A DNA stretch of 64,000 nt. It comes from DASYXT01 sp035934555 (GTDB lineage: Bacteria > Verrucomicrobiota > Verrucomicrobiia > Limisphaerales > UBA8199). The position numbers were made by a program, and so were the translations under genes. Shown in pieces: positions 9,470 through 18,695 of the stretch. The notes under the pieces were generated by a model. It saw nothing but the letters and a program-made list of their open reading frames with translations, had not been told where the DNA came from and searched no databases. The stretch lies in NCBI GenBank assembly GCA_035934555.1, contig DASYXT010000030.1:1-64000 (forward strand), read 5' to 3'. Numbering within the stretch: position 1 is the first letter of the stretch; the number at the start of each line of letters is the position of its first letter.

Positions 9470-10438
9470 TCACCGATCGGGCCCACCCGCCCGGCTGCTA
9501 CAGCCGGGTTGAAAGTGAGTTCGGCGAACGACGGCAATTGTCCCGAGGCCCACACAAATCAGCAAACCAGCCGCAGGTTCGGGTATGGTCTGGATGGCCA
9601 GAGCTGTAGGTCCGTCCAGGCCCAGGCTGTTAAGCAACGAGGCGGAACCTTGCGGGTTGTAGCGCTCGATAGAGCTGTCATAATAGCAGGCAGCGTACAG
9701 GTTATCCTGGCTATCAGCAGCCAACGCCCGCAAGCCATGTAAAGTCGTGTAATCGGCAAAGAGGGACGGGGCACCATTGGAAGCAAATCTGACAACGGTG
9801 TTGTTGGCGCTTCCCTCGTAGAGGTTGCCCGCACCGTCAAAGGCGAGCGCGACCGGGTGCGCCAGCGCGGTGCCGTTAAACAGGGAACCCACCCCGCTGG
9901 GCGTGAACCGCTCGAGATAGCCGAAACCCTCGTTTCCGGCATAGTTGGCCACCAGCAGATTGCCGCTGCGGTCAAAGGCCAGTGCCGTCGGATTATCGAG
10001 CCCGATTCTGGCAAAAAGCGATCGGGTCCCCGTGGGTGAGTACCGCCAGATCGTGCTGTCGAAATAGCTCGCCACATAAAGGTTGCCCACCGCGTCAAAC
10101 GCAAGCGCATCCGGAGAGTTCAGGAACGTCGCAAACCTGGAGCCTACTCCTTGCGGCGTGAACCTTTCTATTGTGCCATCACCCAGATTTGCAGCATACA
10201 AATCTCCCGACCGATCGAAAGCCAGTGCCTCCGGGTCGTTCAAGCCGTAACTGGCGAACACGGTGTTCACCCCGCCCGGAGCGAACCGCACAATGATGTT
10301 GTTGCTACCATTGCAGGCATAAACGACCTCAGCGCTCTTAGCCGTAAACGGGCTCAAAAGCCCGGAGCCGAGCAGGAGCAGCACGAGCAACGCCGCGCGT
10401 GAGAGGTAAAGCGATTCTTTTTTGGCCGCTTTTCGCAT
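9470..10438 (-). CDS. PEP-CTERM protein with beta-propeller repeats
   Basis: A 322-residue exported protein. A basic start plus hydrophobic segment (residues 12-35) is the signal peptide. Residues 40-280 hold six repeats of about 42 residues with the pattern ALAFDrsGNLYvANy...IeRF.P.G, typical of NHL/SMP-30-like six-bladed propellers. The C-terminus carries the sorting signal: PEP at 286-288, a hydrophobic helix (GLLICVGLGTIAVV) and RR at 305-306, followed by a 16-residue tail that is longer than usual. PEP-CTERM proteins are processed by exosortase, which is not in this window. Function beyond surface display is unknown. It is alone on this strand. Confidence 0.88.
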   Translation of the reverse strand: MRKAAKKESLYLSRAALLVLLLLGSGLLSPFTAKSAEVVYACNGSNNIIVRFAPGGVNTVFASYGLNDPEALAFDRSGDLYAANLGDGTIERFTPQGVGSRFATFLNSPDALAFDAVGNLYVASYFDSTIWRYSPTGTRSLFARIGLDNPTALAFDRSGNLLVANYAGNEGFGYLERFTPSGVGSLFNGTALAHPVALAFDGAGNLYEGSANNTVVRFASNGAPSLFADYTTLHGLRALAADSQDNLYAACYYDSSIERYNPQGSASLLNSLGLDGPTALAIQTIPEPAAGLLICVGLGTIAVVRRTHFQPGCSSRAGGPDR

Positions 10439-10709
10439 AATCGTATTCGAGCAGGAACGTCGCCTAAGCGAGTCGCGATAAACCTTGTAACGGCAATGTA
10501 AAAGAAGCGCGGCACGAGGCCTTTGTCAAACGGCGCCCGGACGATGGATATGGGGTGAAACACGCTCGCCGGTCGCGGCAAACCTGGCGCAGGGGCCGGC
10601 GCAGGTTAGCCCGTGTTAGCCCGCTCAAGTGGCTTTTTCGCGCTTGACATTAAGCCGCTGATTTGAGAGAGTTTGCCCGTGAGCGCAGGCACTAATTAAA
10701 GGAGATAAA

Positions 10710-11396
10710 ATGTGGCGGATGGCTTTGATGGGTTGTGTCGTGTTGGCCGCCAGAGTGGCACGACCGGCTCCTCTTATTTTTGACAACTTTGAGAATAATC
10801 TTGGGCAGTGGACTGGGCAAGGTTATGGCTCGGCCAAGGGTGAAATAGTCGCCGACCCGTTGCGTGCGGGAAATCACGTTTTGTCGTTCACCGGAACGAC
10901 ATTCGGCGGGGACATTTTCTCAACGCCCACAATCACGCTGATGGAAGGCCAGGCGTACTCGTTTTCCCTGGAGTATTTGGGCAGGGCGGTGGCCGATTCA
11001 GCGCCCGGCAACTACGGCGGGTTCGCCGGCCTTAGCGATGTCGTGCTGCAAAATCCGTATGCGATGCGCAACTGGCCGGACCCGTGGTATTTTGGCACGG
11101 AAGCCAATTATCCGGGGTTGCGCGTGCATCTGCTCGACGATGGCCGGTGGCACAGCTATTCCTTCGACTTCGTCTGGCACAAGTCCGCCACGGGCGCGCG
11201 GTCCGACACCGTACATCTGATGCTCGAGGATTACTATGACCCGCTCAATCCTGATATTAACAACAGTGTCGGGGATGTTTTCTTTGATAACGTGCAGCTT
11301 TCGATTATCCCGGAACCTTCCTGGATGGCGTTTATCGGCCTGGCTGCCGCCGGCCTGATTGGCCGAGCGCGCCGGCGTAGCCGACCCATCTTGTGA
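10710..11396 (+). CDS. PEP-CTERM secreted protein, carbohydrate-binding-like
   Basis: A 228-residue exported protein with a short signal peptide (residues 1-20) and a jelly-roll-like body beginning FDNFENNLGQW, the usual opening of laminin-G/CBM-like sandwich domains in this phylum. The C-terminus has the exosortase signal: IIPEPS, a hydrophobic helix (MAFIGLAAAGLIG) and RARRRSR. The ribosome-binding site AAAGGAG is strong, six bases before the ATG. The stop overlaps the GTG start of the GH76 gene (GTGA), so the two are translationally coupled. This suggests the displayed protein and the mannanase-like enzyme act on the same polymer; that link is inference. Confidence 0.85.
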   Translation: MWRMALMGCVVLAARVARPAPLIFDNFENNLGQWTGQGYGSAKGEIVADPLRAGNHVLSFTGTTFGGDIFSTPTITLMEGQAYSFSLEYLGRAVADSAPGNYGGFAGLSDVVLQNPYAMRNWPDPWYFGTEANYPGLRVHLLDDGRWHSYSFDFVWHKSATGARSDTVHLMLEDYYDPLNPDINNSVGDVFFDNVQLSIIPEPSWMAFIGLAAAGLIGRARRRSRPIL

Positions 11397-12493
11397 GGTC
11401 ATTCGTAAGAATTGTTCTCCTTTGTGCCGTGTCGATGAGCGCGGGCGTTTCGGCTTCCGCGTTTACGGCGCAAGACGCGAACGTCCTCTTCAACGCCTAC
11501 TCCAACGCGTACTACTCGCTGAGCGGCAGTAATGGGTATTTCAAAAATCTGCCCACCGGCGGTATCGCCGATTTTTGGAAGCAGGCGGAGGAAATCGAGT
11601 GTATTATCGATGCCTACGAGTGGGCGCCCAACCCCGGCCGTAAGGTAATGATCACCCAGTTGTTGAATGGGTTTGCCGACAAACACGGCACCAACTGGCT
11701 TTCCAACCAATACAATGACGATTGCTTTTGGGCCTGCATCGCCTTCGCGCGCGGATATCAGAATACCGGCCTCGGCAGGTTTCGCGATGCCGCCTGCTGG
11801 AACTTCGATCGTGTCTATGCTCGCAGTTGGGACGACGCGCTTGGCGGCGGCTTGTATTGGACAACTACCAACCTGTCGAAAAACGCGTGCGTCAACGGCC
11901 CCGGCGGCATCGCCGCGGCCCTCCTTTACCGGATTTGCGGCGATACCGGCTATTTGACCAAAGCCAGCAACATTTTCAGATGGGAACGCGCCGTGCTGTT
12001 TAATGCCGACAGCGGAGCGGTGGCAGATAGTATCGGCGTGGACGGCAGGCTGCATCGGTGGGCTTCTACCTACAATCAGGGCACGTTCATCGGCCTGGCC
12101 AACTTTCTCGGGCAGACCAACGACGCAGTTTTGGCTGCGAATTATACCAGGGACACCTTGGCAGTTTCCGGGCTTCTACCGCGGTATGGCGCCGGGGGAA
12201 ATAATTCCGGTTTCAACGCGATTTTCTTGCGCTGGATGGCCAGGTTCGTGAGGGACCGCGGGCTGGTAGCCACTTATGAACCATGGCTGCAGGACAACGC
12301 GAATGCAGCCTGGAACGTCAGGCGGAGTTCAGACAACCTGTCCTGGTGTCAATGGCAACGGCCGACGCCGGAGGATAGGAGATTACGTTCCTGGGATTGC
12401 ATCGCCTCGGTGGAAGCATTGGCGGTCGTGCAACCGAGTTCGCCAGCGGCAGCGGGCCTGGATCAGCCAAAGGCCAGAGCAAACAAAGAGTGA
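11393..12493 (+). CDS. GH76 family alpha-1,6-mannanase-like hydrolase
   Basis: A 366-residue secreted enzyme (signal peptide about 1-23) with the (alpha/alpha)6 features of GH76. The catalytic aspartate pair is D109-D110 in NQYNDDCFW. SKNACVNGPGGIAAALLYRI and STYNQGTFIGLA are the conserved segments after it. Characterised members cleave alpha-1,6-mannan backbones of fungal or mycobacterial origin. Start is the GTG at 11393, overlapping the TGA of the PEP-CTERM gene by four bases. Length covers the catalytic domain only. Substrate and partner role with the upstream surface protein are inferred. Confidence 0.87.
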   Translation: MRSFVRIVLLCAVSMSAGVSASAFTAQDANVLFNAYSNAYYSLSGSNGYFKNLPTGGIADFWKQAEEIECIIDAYEWAPNPGRKVMITQLLNGFADKHGTNWLSNQYNDDCFWACIAFARGYQNTGLGRFRDAACWNFDRVYARSWDDALGGGLYWTTTNLSKNACVNGPGGIAAALLYRICGDTGYLTKASNIFRWERAVLFNADSGAVADSIGVDGRLHRWASTYNQGTFIGLANFLGQTNDAVLAANYTRDTLAVSGLLPRYGAGGNNSGFNAIFLRWMARFVRDRGLVATYEPWLQDNANAAWNVRRSSDNLSWCQWQRPTPEDRRLRSWDCIASVEALAVVQPSSPAAAGLDQPKARANKE

Positions 12494-12674
12494 TTTTGGT
12501 GGCGTCTTACCGCATTAAGCTCCCAGCTTGAGCTGTTGCCGTTGCTGGTCGCGCGCGGCCGATTGCAGCGCGTCGCGACAGGTGATGAATTTGTCCAAGG
12601 TTTGCGTGTCGGACGGTAAATTGAACACACGAAAAGTTCTTGCAAGGGCTTCTCGCTCGAGGGATAATCCCTCT

Positions 12675-12923
12675 ATGAGTGCAACCGTCATCGACAAGAA
12701 ACGCCGAATGACCCTTCCGGAATCGGTTTGTCAGGCCGTCGGACTAAAGCCGAACGACCTGGTAGATTGGCGAGTTGAGAACGGTGAGATCCGCGGACGG
12801 AAGCTAGTCCCCAAGGGCGGCAAAGAAGCTTTTCCACCAGGCAGCCTGCTCAAGTACTTCACCCCCGAACGGGACCGAGAAGAACTCGAAATACTTTCCG
12901 ATTGTGTTAAAGGGCCTGAATGA
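12675..12923 (+). CDS. AbrB/MazE-like antitoxin
   Basis: An 82-residue protein whose first 45 residues fit a swapped-hairpin AbrB DNA-binding domain (VIDKKRRMTLPESVCQAVGL, then DLVDWRVENGEIRGRKL). The acidic C-terminus (ERDREELEILSDC) would wrap the toxin. The ATG at 12675 is chosen over an upstream frame start because it begins the domain. It overlaps the downstream gene by four bases (ATGA), the usual antitoxin-toxin order. It probably autoregulates the pair; no operator was identified. Confidence 0.8.
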   Translation: MSATVIDKKRRMTLPESVCQAVGLKPNDLVDWRVENGEIRGRKLVPKGGKEAFPPGSLLKYFTPERDREELEILSDCVKGPE

Positions 12924-13252
12924 AAATGCAGTTCGAGGTCTGGGACTGCGATTTCCCCAAAAAGGGCCTGCATCCCTGCGTTCTTGTATCCCACCCAGAC
13001 CGATGCGCCCGAGCGCAGGTCCTCAACGTGCTCTTTTGCACAACCCAGCGCCAAACCAGGGAACCGCATCCATTCGAGGTAATGCTCGATGTCGAGGATG
13101 GAATGAACTGGCAGACCTTCTGTGACTGCTCGATTCTTTGGTCCATTGATGTTCCGCTCCTCAAGAGCCGGCGCGGGCGTGTCACGTTGGAGCGGCGGCG
13201 CGAAATTCGTGTAAAAGTTAGAGACTTGCTCCGGCTCGCCGCGACTGATTGA
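12920..13252 (+). CDS. PemK/MazF-like toxin candidate
   Basis: A 110-residue protein directly coupled to the AbrB-like gene. It has the MazF-type pattern of an N-terminal strand-rich segment (FEVWDCDFP, HPCVLVSHPD), a central V-L-C-T-T strand, then the LDVEDGMNWQTFCDCS segment, where MazF relatives place a conserved cysteine or threonine. A basic helix (LERRREIRVKVRDLL) ends the protein. MazF-type toxins are ribonucleases. Sequence similarity is clear in layout but not strong in residues, so the assignment rests partly on operon context. Convergent with the SGNH hydrolase gene. Confidence 0.68.
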   Translation: MKMQFEVWDCDFPKKGLHPCVLVSHPDRCARAQVLNVLFCTTQRQTREPHPFEVMLDVEDGMNWQTFCDCSILWSIDVPLLKSRRGRVTLERRREIRVKVRDLLRLAATD

Positions 13253-13317
13253 AGGCATCTGACGCGAAATCACTTCCCGTCAGCGCAAGTACGACCCAAC
13301 TTCAACCGAGAGCCGCG

Positions 13318-15108
13318 CTACGGCAGCGGTTTTCTGAGACGGAAGAACTGCTGGGAAACGGTCGTTACGGGAAACGACACACCGAACGAGCCATTGTTTA
13401 ACAGGTAGGGGCCCGGGACGGTTTGCCAGGCTGGAGCCGCCGCCAGCGAGGTGGCCTCGAGATTGAACCCGGCAAAGCTGACCGGCCAGGACACTGCAAA
13501 ATTGTTCGAGGCGATCGCCCAGGAGAGGCTCGGGCCAGTCGCGGGCAGGCCGACGTACACGAGGCGGTAAAAGCTGCCAGGCTGCCAGAGGCTCAGCGGT
13601 TCGCTATACTCATAAAAGCCGCCGTTGAGCAGGTAAGGCCCGCCGACGGGCATCCAAGCCTCCTGGGACAGATTGGTCGCCGACATCAGGATAAAACCGG
13701 CATGATTGGTAGCCGGCCAGCGCAGGTCCAACTCCGTCCCGCTGAGTGAGCTGGTCAGCGGAGGCGCAAGTTCCGCCATCCCAAACAGTTCAAGGTCGAA
13801 ACTGAGGCTCGACAGCACAGGGTTATATTTATGGGCTTCCACCGCGATGACGTTCGTGCCGGCCAATAGAGAAGGAATCGTCAGGTTGGTGGAGTAATAG
13901 GTGTTCAAAGCGTCGGCGAGGACAACCGCGGTAGCCCGCGTTTGGAATCCGACCGGGCCGGAGGGCAGATTCACGCGAAACAACTCCCGGCCATTAAGCC
14001 AGACCACCGCGCCGTCGGCACGGTTCAGGCGCAAGTTGAGATTGGTATAATGCAGGCCGGCGGACACGACAAAGGTGCTGCGGAAATACGTCGTGAGGTA
14101 CTTATTTGTGGCGCTGCCGTAGTTGATCGTGGTGGTGACACCGGGAGCGTTGTAACCCAAGCGGCCCTGCCCCTGTGGCCACGCAGAATCATCGTACCCG
14201 GACTGGACCCAGTTGGTCCCGAGATCGAGTCCCTGGTCCGAGTATTTCCAGGTTGAGCTCGCACTAATAAAGGGCGTAACCACCTGATCGGTCCGCACGG
14301 TCATGGCCGCGATGCGGAAGGACCACTCTTTTGCCATGGCGTTGAAGCCGGCGGCGTTGGGGTGCGTGCCATCAGCCTGCAGCATCGTGGCGGGATCGAC
14401 CGCTGAAAAAAGGTCGGCCATGAAGACGTTCTGGCCCTGGGCGCGGCGCGCGTTGACCATCGCCTGCAGCGCGGCGCAAAAAATGGGCATGTTGGTCGCG
14501 TAACTATTGTAAGGCGGTGAACCGATCGAGGCGCGGCTGATGCTGGTCGGTTTGCCGACGATGATGTTGGCCGAAGGTACGGTGGCAAAAATGAGGTCCA
14601 GGAGACTGGCCATATCATTGGTCGCAGTCAGCCAGGGGTTGCGGCCATAGCCCATGTCATTCACGCCCAGATCAATCAGGAACAGGTCGGGCGTGGTGTT
14701 GGTTAGCGCGTCGGCGACGGTCCGCAGCGCGTAATTCGACAGGGTGGGATAACCGTGCCAGGCGAACATGCCGGGGAAAGCGATGACGGCGCCGCAAATG
14801 CCTTCATGATGAATCTGAGTGAAGGTGGCCGTGGGAGAAGAAACCCACCGGCCTGCATTGATGAAGGCATAGCCGTTAGTTTGGAGGAGCGGTTGGAGGT
14901 ACAAGCGCCAGGCGCCATTGATGGCGCAATCGTCGGTAATCGAATCGCCGATCGGCATCACCTTCAGAGGATTGGCAACGGTGTAGTGCGCCAGCACCAG
15001 GTCCGCTCGCAGAGAACAGGCGGCGAGCACGCTGACCAGGAGCACAAGCAGAAGAAAATGAGGCCGGCCGCGGGGGGAAGGAACAGAGGATTTATAGATC
15101 CCGATCAT
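13318..15108 (-). CDS. Secreted SGNH/GDSL hydrolase with C-terminal sandwich modules
   Basis: A 596-residue exported esterase-like protein. An N-terminal signal sequence (about 17-36) precedes the SGNH domain: block I PIGDSIT with nucleophile S56, block III GVNDMG with its asparagine, and block V DGTHPNAAG with the Asp-x-x-His pair. Residues about 270-450 form a galactose-binding-like domain (GAVVWLNGRELFRVNLPSG). Two repeated C-terminal modules of about 70 residues end FYRLVYVG and QFFRLRKPLP, the same tail type as in GH27. The family includes carbohydrate deacetylases and rhamnogalacturonan acetylesterases. Substrate is inferred to be an acetylated polysaccharide. Confidence 0.85.
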   Translation of the reverse strand: MIGIYKSSVPSPRGRPHFLLLVLLVSVLAACSLRADLVLAHYTVANPLKVMPIGDSITDDCAINGAWRLYLQPLLQTNGYAFINAGRWVSSPTATFTQIHHEGICGAVIAFPGMFAWHGYPTLSNYALRTVADALTNTTPDLFLIDLGVNDMGYGRNPWLTATNDMASLLDLIFATVPSANIIVGKPTSISRASIGSPPYNSYATNMPIFCAALQAMVNARRAQGQNVFMADLFSAVDPATMLQADGTHPNAAGFNAMAKEWSFRIAAMTVRTDQVVTPFISASSTWKYSDQGLDLGTNWVQSGYDDSAWPQGQGRLGYNAPGVTTTINYGSATNKYLTTYFRSTFVVSAGLHYTNLNLRLNRADGAVVWLNGRELFRVNLPSGPVGFQTRATAVVLADALNTYYSTNLTIPSLLAGTNVIAVEAHKYNPVLSSLSFDLELFGMAELAPPLTSSLSGTELDLRWPATNHAGFILMSATNLSQEAWMPVGGPYLLNGGFYEYSEPLSLWQPGSFYRLVYVGLPATGPSLSWAIASNNFAVSWPVSFAGFNLEATSLAAAPAWQTVPGPYLLNNGSFGVSFPVTTVSQQFFRLRKPLP

Positions 15109-15180
15109 AACACGTGCTCAACACCGGACTTAAGGTCCAGATGTGGCGAGTATCACGCCGGGGCGGACCGAGTCGAGAAG

Positions 15181-15232
15181 AAACCGCCAAGACGAAGAGT
15201 TGACCCGCAAAGGCGCCGAGACACGCAGAGAA
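15181..15232. other. Degenerate CGCAAAGGCG-type tract
   Basis: Between the SGNH gene and the permease lies an A/C/G-biased tract with imperfect short units (CCGCCAAGACG, CCGCAAAGGCG, CGAGACACG). It looks like a dispersed low-complexity intergenic element rather than coding DNA. Only one copy is in the window, so its repeat nature is inference. Confidence 0.25.
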
Positions 15233-15308
15233 TTCTTTGGAATCGGTGTGAAACAGTTCCTTCCGAGACTGGTCTATGCCAATATCCGGCCGGAGTGGTC
15301 TGAGCAGG

Positions 15309-18300
15309 ATGCGTTTCTTATCAGTAGCGGACCGTGAACTGGGTTGCGCCGCGCGGCACAAGGGGACTTACCGCGCGCGGTGGCTCACCGCCGCGCTTTT
15401 CTTTGGCGTGCTGGTCTGGTTGTTGTGGCTGTTCCGCGACATGTCCGCCCAGCGTGCCGCACCCGAGATTTTCCGAGTCTATTCGATTCTGACGTTCCTT
15501 TATTGCGTGTTTATCAGCACCGCGCGGACGGCCGACTGCATCAGCATCGAGCGGCGCGAGGGCACCTTGGGCCTCTTGTTCCTCACCAACCTGAACAGCT
15601 TCGAGATCATCGCAGGGAAGTTCTGTTCGACAGCGCTGAGTTCGGTTTATGGCCTGATAGCTATTTTCCCGATGCTGGCGTTGCCGTTGCTGATGGGAGG
15701 GATCACCCTGGGCTGGTTTGGCCGCACGGTCCTGGCATTGCTGGGTGGAATCTTGTCGGCGTTAGCCGCGGGTTTCCTGGCATCGGTGGTCTGTAAGCGA
15801 CAATTTACCGCCATCGCTGTCGCGCTCGGGTTGATGGTTTGCCTCTCCGGCGGGCTCCCCTTGGGAGCTGAGGCGGTCAAGGACTACGCACCCGGCAGCC
15901 CAGTGGCCAATTGGCTGCTCGCCTTCAGCCCGCTTTCCACTCTCCTCATGGCGGGCACCGCCCGCGGGGTCGGGCTGAATCCGTACTGGCATTCGGTCGC
16001 TGCGGTTACCGGCATATCCCTCAGCACGCTGGCTCTGGCGGTTTTTTTGCTGGCCCACACCTGGCGCGATCGGCCGACCCGAGTCTTCGCGTGGCGATTG
16101 CCGGGCTTCGGACGCCGTTCAGCACGTCTGCCTTCGCGGCGCCGCGCGGCGTTCCGGCGGCGCTTACTCGAGATCAACCCGGTTTTCTGGCTCGCGTCGC
16201 CGAAGCAGATTAATGCGCCGATCCTCATGGCCCTGGCGCTGGTCCTGACGCTGATCACGTCCTATGTGGCGGCCCCTTATTTCGGGCGGACCCTGGGGGC
16301 CGGCATAGCCAGCCCGGTGCTCGGACATTTGTTTTCCTGGCTCTGGACCGGGCTGATCATTCACGCGCTGGTGCTCTATTACGCGGCGATGTCGGCCTCG
16401 CAGCGCCTCGCCGAGGACAAACAGTCTGGCGCGTTGGAGTTATTGCTCAGCACTCCCATGAGCGAAAGGGACATCTCGCGTGGGCTCTGGCTGGCTTATG
16501 CGCGTAAAATGTTCTTCCCCGCGGTGCTCGTCGCGCTAGTCCACTTCTTCTTCATTTGGATGTGCATGGTAATGGCTTCGCTCGATCCGCCGGGAGAACT
16601 TCCCCCGGCAGCTACACCGGGCGAAATCTTTTGGAGCGCGCTGCTGAATAAGCCGCTGCGGGGCTATGTGCTGGACTGGCAGTTTGGGTTTATGCTGCGC
16701 ATTGTGTTGCTGCTGCTGCTGCAACTGATGCTGACTTGGCCGACACTCGGCTGGGTCGGGCGTTGGCTGGGACTACGGATGAAACATCCGGGGTTTGCGC
16801 CGATCACCTCGCTGGTGCTGTTGATTATCCCACCGCTCTTGCTGTTCACATTGGCGTGCTATTTGGCGAGCGAGGTTCATCTGGACCGCATCCCCGAGCG
16901 CCAGTTCCTGCCGCTGATGATGTGGTTGACGCTCGGCATCGGTGTTGGACATTGTGTGTTGTTATCCTGGTGGGCCGCAACGCGCCTGCGCCGGCAATTG
17001 CGGTCGGTCGCGCTAAGCCGCTACGAACCGCTGCCGGCCTGGCGTTGGCGGCTGCCTAACCGGCGCGCGGTGCGGCGCTTTGTTCTGGCCACGGTCGGGA
17101 GCGCGGCGGTGGTGGCCTTGCTCGTGTCCAGCTATTATGGATATCAGAACTGGCAAAGCCAGCGCGCCTGGCGAGCGTTCCAGGCTGCGCTCAAACAGCG
17201 AGGAGAATCACTCGAGCTCTCGCCGGCGGTGCTCGGGCAAGCGCCGAGCAGCGCCAACTTTGCCCGTTCACCGGAATTTGTTGGCCTGCTCAGCACGACC
17301 AACCGGCAAGTCAGAGACCTGTTCAATCGCCTGCGGCCTTTCGATTTGGGGACCGCGGGCTATCAAGGTAATGGCGTGCTGCTGGATTGGACGCGCCAAA
17401 CCGCGTCGCCGCTGCGCCCCTTTGTTGTCTGTCTTACCACCGAGCCCGGCCGCGGGCGCGTCCGCAATGGCTACAGACAGCAGGCGGCCAGCGCTTGGGC
17501 GACTCAACGCACCAATGATGCCGTGGCCATCCTGCAGGGCTTACAGCCCGAGAACGACGTCTTACACGAATTGGCTACGGCAGCAGCGCGTTGCCCCATG
17601 TTCCGAACTTCGACCAACCGCGTTGCTCTCGCCGTGCTTGGTCCAGCTCAAGAACAGGTCCAGTTGCTGGAGCGCTTGCACCTCTTGTTTGAGCTGCGTG
17701 CCTGCGCCCGGCTCGCTTTGGCGCAAAATAGCGGCGCGGCGGAAGATTTGTTGGCCGGTCTGCGCCTGGCTGGATTGGGATGGCAGTTTGCGGACAACCG
17801 TTCAACAGTGCGCGTGCAGTTGCTGCTGACACGCTCGCTGCAACCGTTGTGGGAAGGACTCAGCCGGCGTGCCTGGACTGGGCCGCAACTCGCGGCGATG
17901 CAGCACGAGCTGACTCAATTTGATCTGCTGTCCGACTACACCAATGCAGTCCAGCGCACAGTGTTGGCGCACATTGCCCTCTGGCGCACGGTTCCTGATA
18001 ACCCCGACCGTGGGCTGGCGCTGCTCGCAGCAGACAATGTTTACATCGAGCCTACCTGGCAACTGCAACCACGCGCGTGGTGGTTCGACAATTGCATTCA
18101 ACTCTACAATGCGGGCCGCCACGTTATCGAGCAAGTGGACGTTGGCTCAGGCCGGATTCAGCCCGTCAGCAATTGGTCCGACCTGGAGGGGTTCCCGTTG
18201 GACACCGCTACCAAGGAGTTGCTGCAACAACAATCCTTTTGGTGGGGCGCAAACCCGGTGTCGGTCGCCTTCGCGCAGACCTCGGTCAATCAGGCGATCC

Positions 18301-18554
18301 TCGCGTGCGCACTGGAGCGGTTCCGGCTGGCGCGTGGCACCTATCCGGCGACATTGGCGCAATTGGTACCTGAGTTCCTGGCTCGAGTCCCGCATGATGC
18401 GGTTTCGGGCCGGTCGCTAATCTTCGAAGCCGGCGGACCAGCCGGGTTTATTCTCCGCGGCGTCGGCCCGAATGGCCTCGACGACCGCAATAAACCCGGC
18501 TCGGACGATTGGTTGTGGAGCTACTCCACCAACAAGGTGAACTTGAAAAAGTAG
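15309..18554 (+). CDS. Very large ABC-2 permease-like membrane protein with a GspG-like tail
   Basis: About 1081 residues from the ATG at 15309. The N-terminal 600 residues hold two ABC-2 permease-like blocks, each with several membrane helices and the cytosolic phrase between helices that is typical of this family: ISIERREGTLGLLFLT near 83-98, and LAEDKQSGALELLLSTPMS near 370-390. A membrane helix near 595 leads into an external domain of about 450 residues. The end resembles the C-terminal part of GspG/pseudopilin-like proteins (ALERFRLARGTYPATLAQLVPE, then GPNGLDDRN). No ATPase gene is adjacent, so the transport partner is unknown. Such fusions occur in Planctomycetes-Verrucomicrobia. Role uncertain. 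Confidence 0.72.
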   Translation: MRFLSVADRELGCAARHKGTYRARWLTAALFFGVLVWLLWLFRDMSAQRAAPEIFRVYSILTFLYCVFISTARTADCISIERREGTLGLLFLTNLNSFEIIAGKFCSTALSSVYGLIAIFPMLALPLLMGGITLGWFGRTVLALLGGILSALAAGFLASVVCKRQFTAIAVALGLMVCLSGGLPLGAEAVKDYAPGSPVANWLLAFSPLSTLLMAGTARGVGLNPYWHSVAAVTGISLSTLALAVFLLAHTWRDRPTRVFAWRLPGFGRRSARLPSRRRAAFRRRLLEINPVFWLASPKQINAPILMALALVLTLITSYVAAPYFGRTLGAGIASPVLGHLFSWLWTGLIIHALVLYYAAMSASQRLAEDKQSGALELLLSTPMSERDISRGLWLAYARKMFFPAVLVALVHFFFIWMCMVMASLDPPGELPPAATPGEIFWSALLNKPLRGYVLDWQFGFMLRIVLLLLLQLMLTWPTLGWVGRWLGLRMKHPGFAPITSLVLLIIPPLLLFTLACYLASEVHLDRIPERQFLPLMMWLTLGIGVGHCVLLSWWAATRLRRQLRSVALSRYEPLPAWRWRLPNRRAVRRFVLATVGSAAVVALLVSSYYGYQNWQSQRAWRAFQAALKQRGESLELSPAVLGQAPSSANFARSPEFVGLLSTTNRQVRDLFNRLRPFDLGTAGYQGNGVLLDWTRQTASPLRPFVVCLTTEPGRGRVRNGYRQQAASAWATQRTNDAVAILQGLQPENDVLHELATAAARCPMFRTSTNRVALAVLGPAQEQVQLLERLHLLFELRACARLALAQNSGAAEDLLAGLRLAGLGWQFADNRSTVRVQLLLTRSLQPLWEGLSRRAWTGPQLAAMQHELTQFDLLSDYTNAVQRTVLAHIALWRTVPDNPDRGLALLAADNVYIEPTWQLQPRAWWFDNCIQLYNAGRHVIEQVDVGSGRIQPVSNWSDLEGFPLDTATKELLQQQSFWWGANPVSVAFAQTSVNQAILACALERFRLARGTYPATLAQLVPEFLARVPHDAVSGRSLIFEAGGPAGFILRGVGPNGLDDRNKPGSDDWLWSYSTNKVNLKK

Positions 18555-18566
18555 GGCAGCAGAAAA

Positions 18567-18695
18567 CGGAGCGCGGACTTCAGTCGACTTCAGTTCGCAG
18601 CAAACGTTAAATGAACGTTAGTCTGGAAATGTGACAACGCGCCTGAGGGTTCGTGAGTTGCTGCGAACTAAAGTCTGACTAAAGTCCGCGCTCCG
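18567..18695. repeat. Palindromic intergenic repeat, complete copy 1
   Basis: Left arm begins CGGAGCGCGGACTTCAGTC and runs to GCAGCAA near 18603. The right arm, TTGCTGCGAAC through GTCCGCGCTCCG (18658-18695), is its reverse complement with few mismatches. Each arm also folds on itself (GCGGACT with AGTCCGC or close variants). The centre of about 55 bases is unrelated to other copies. It starts 13 bp after the permease stop and precedes a minus-strand gene. Confidence 0.85.
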
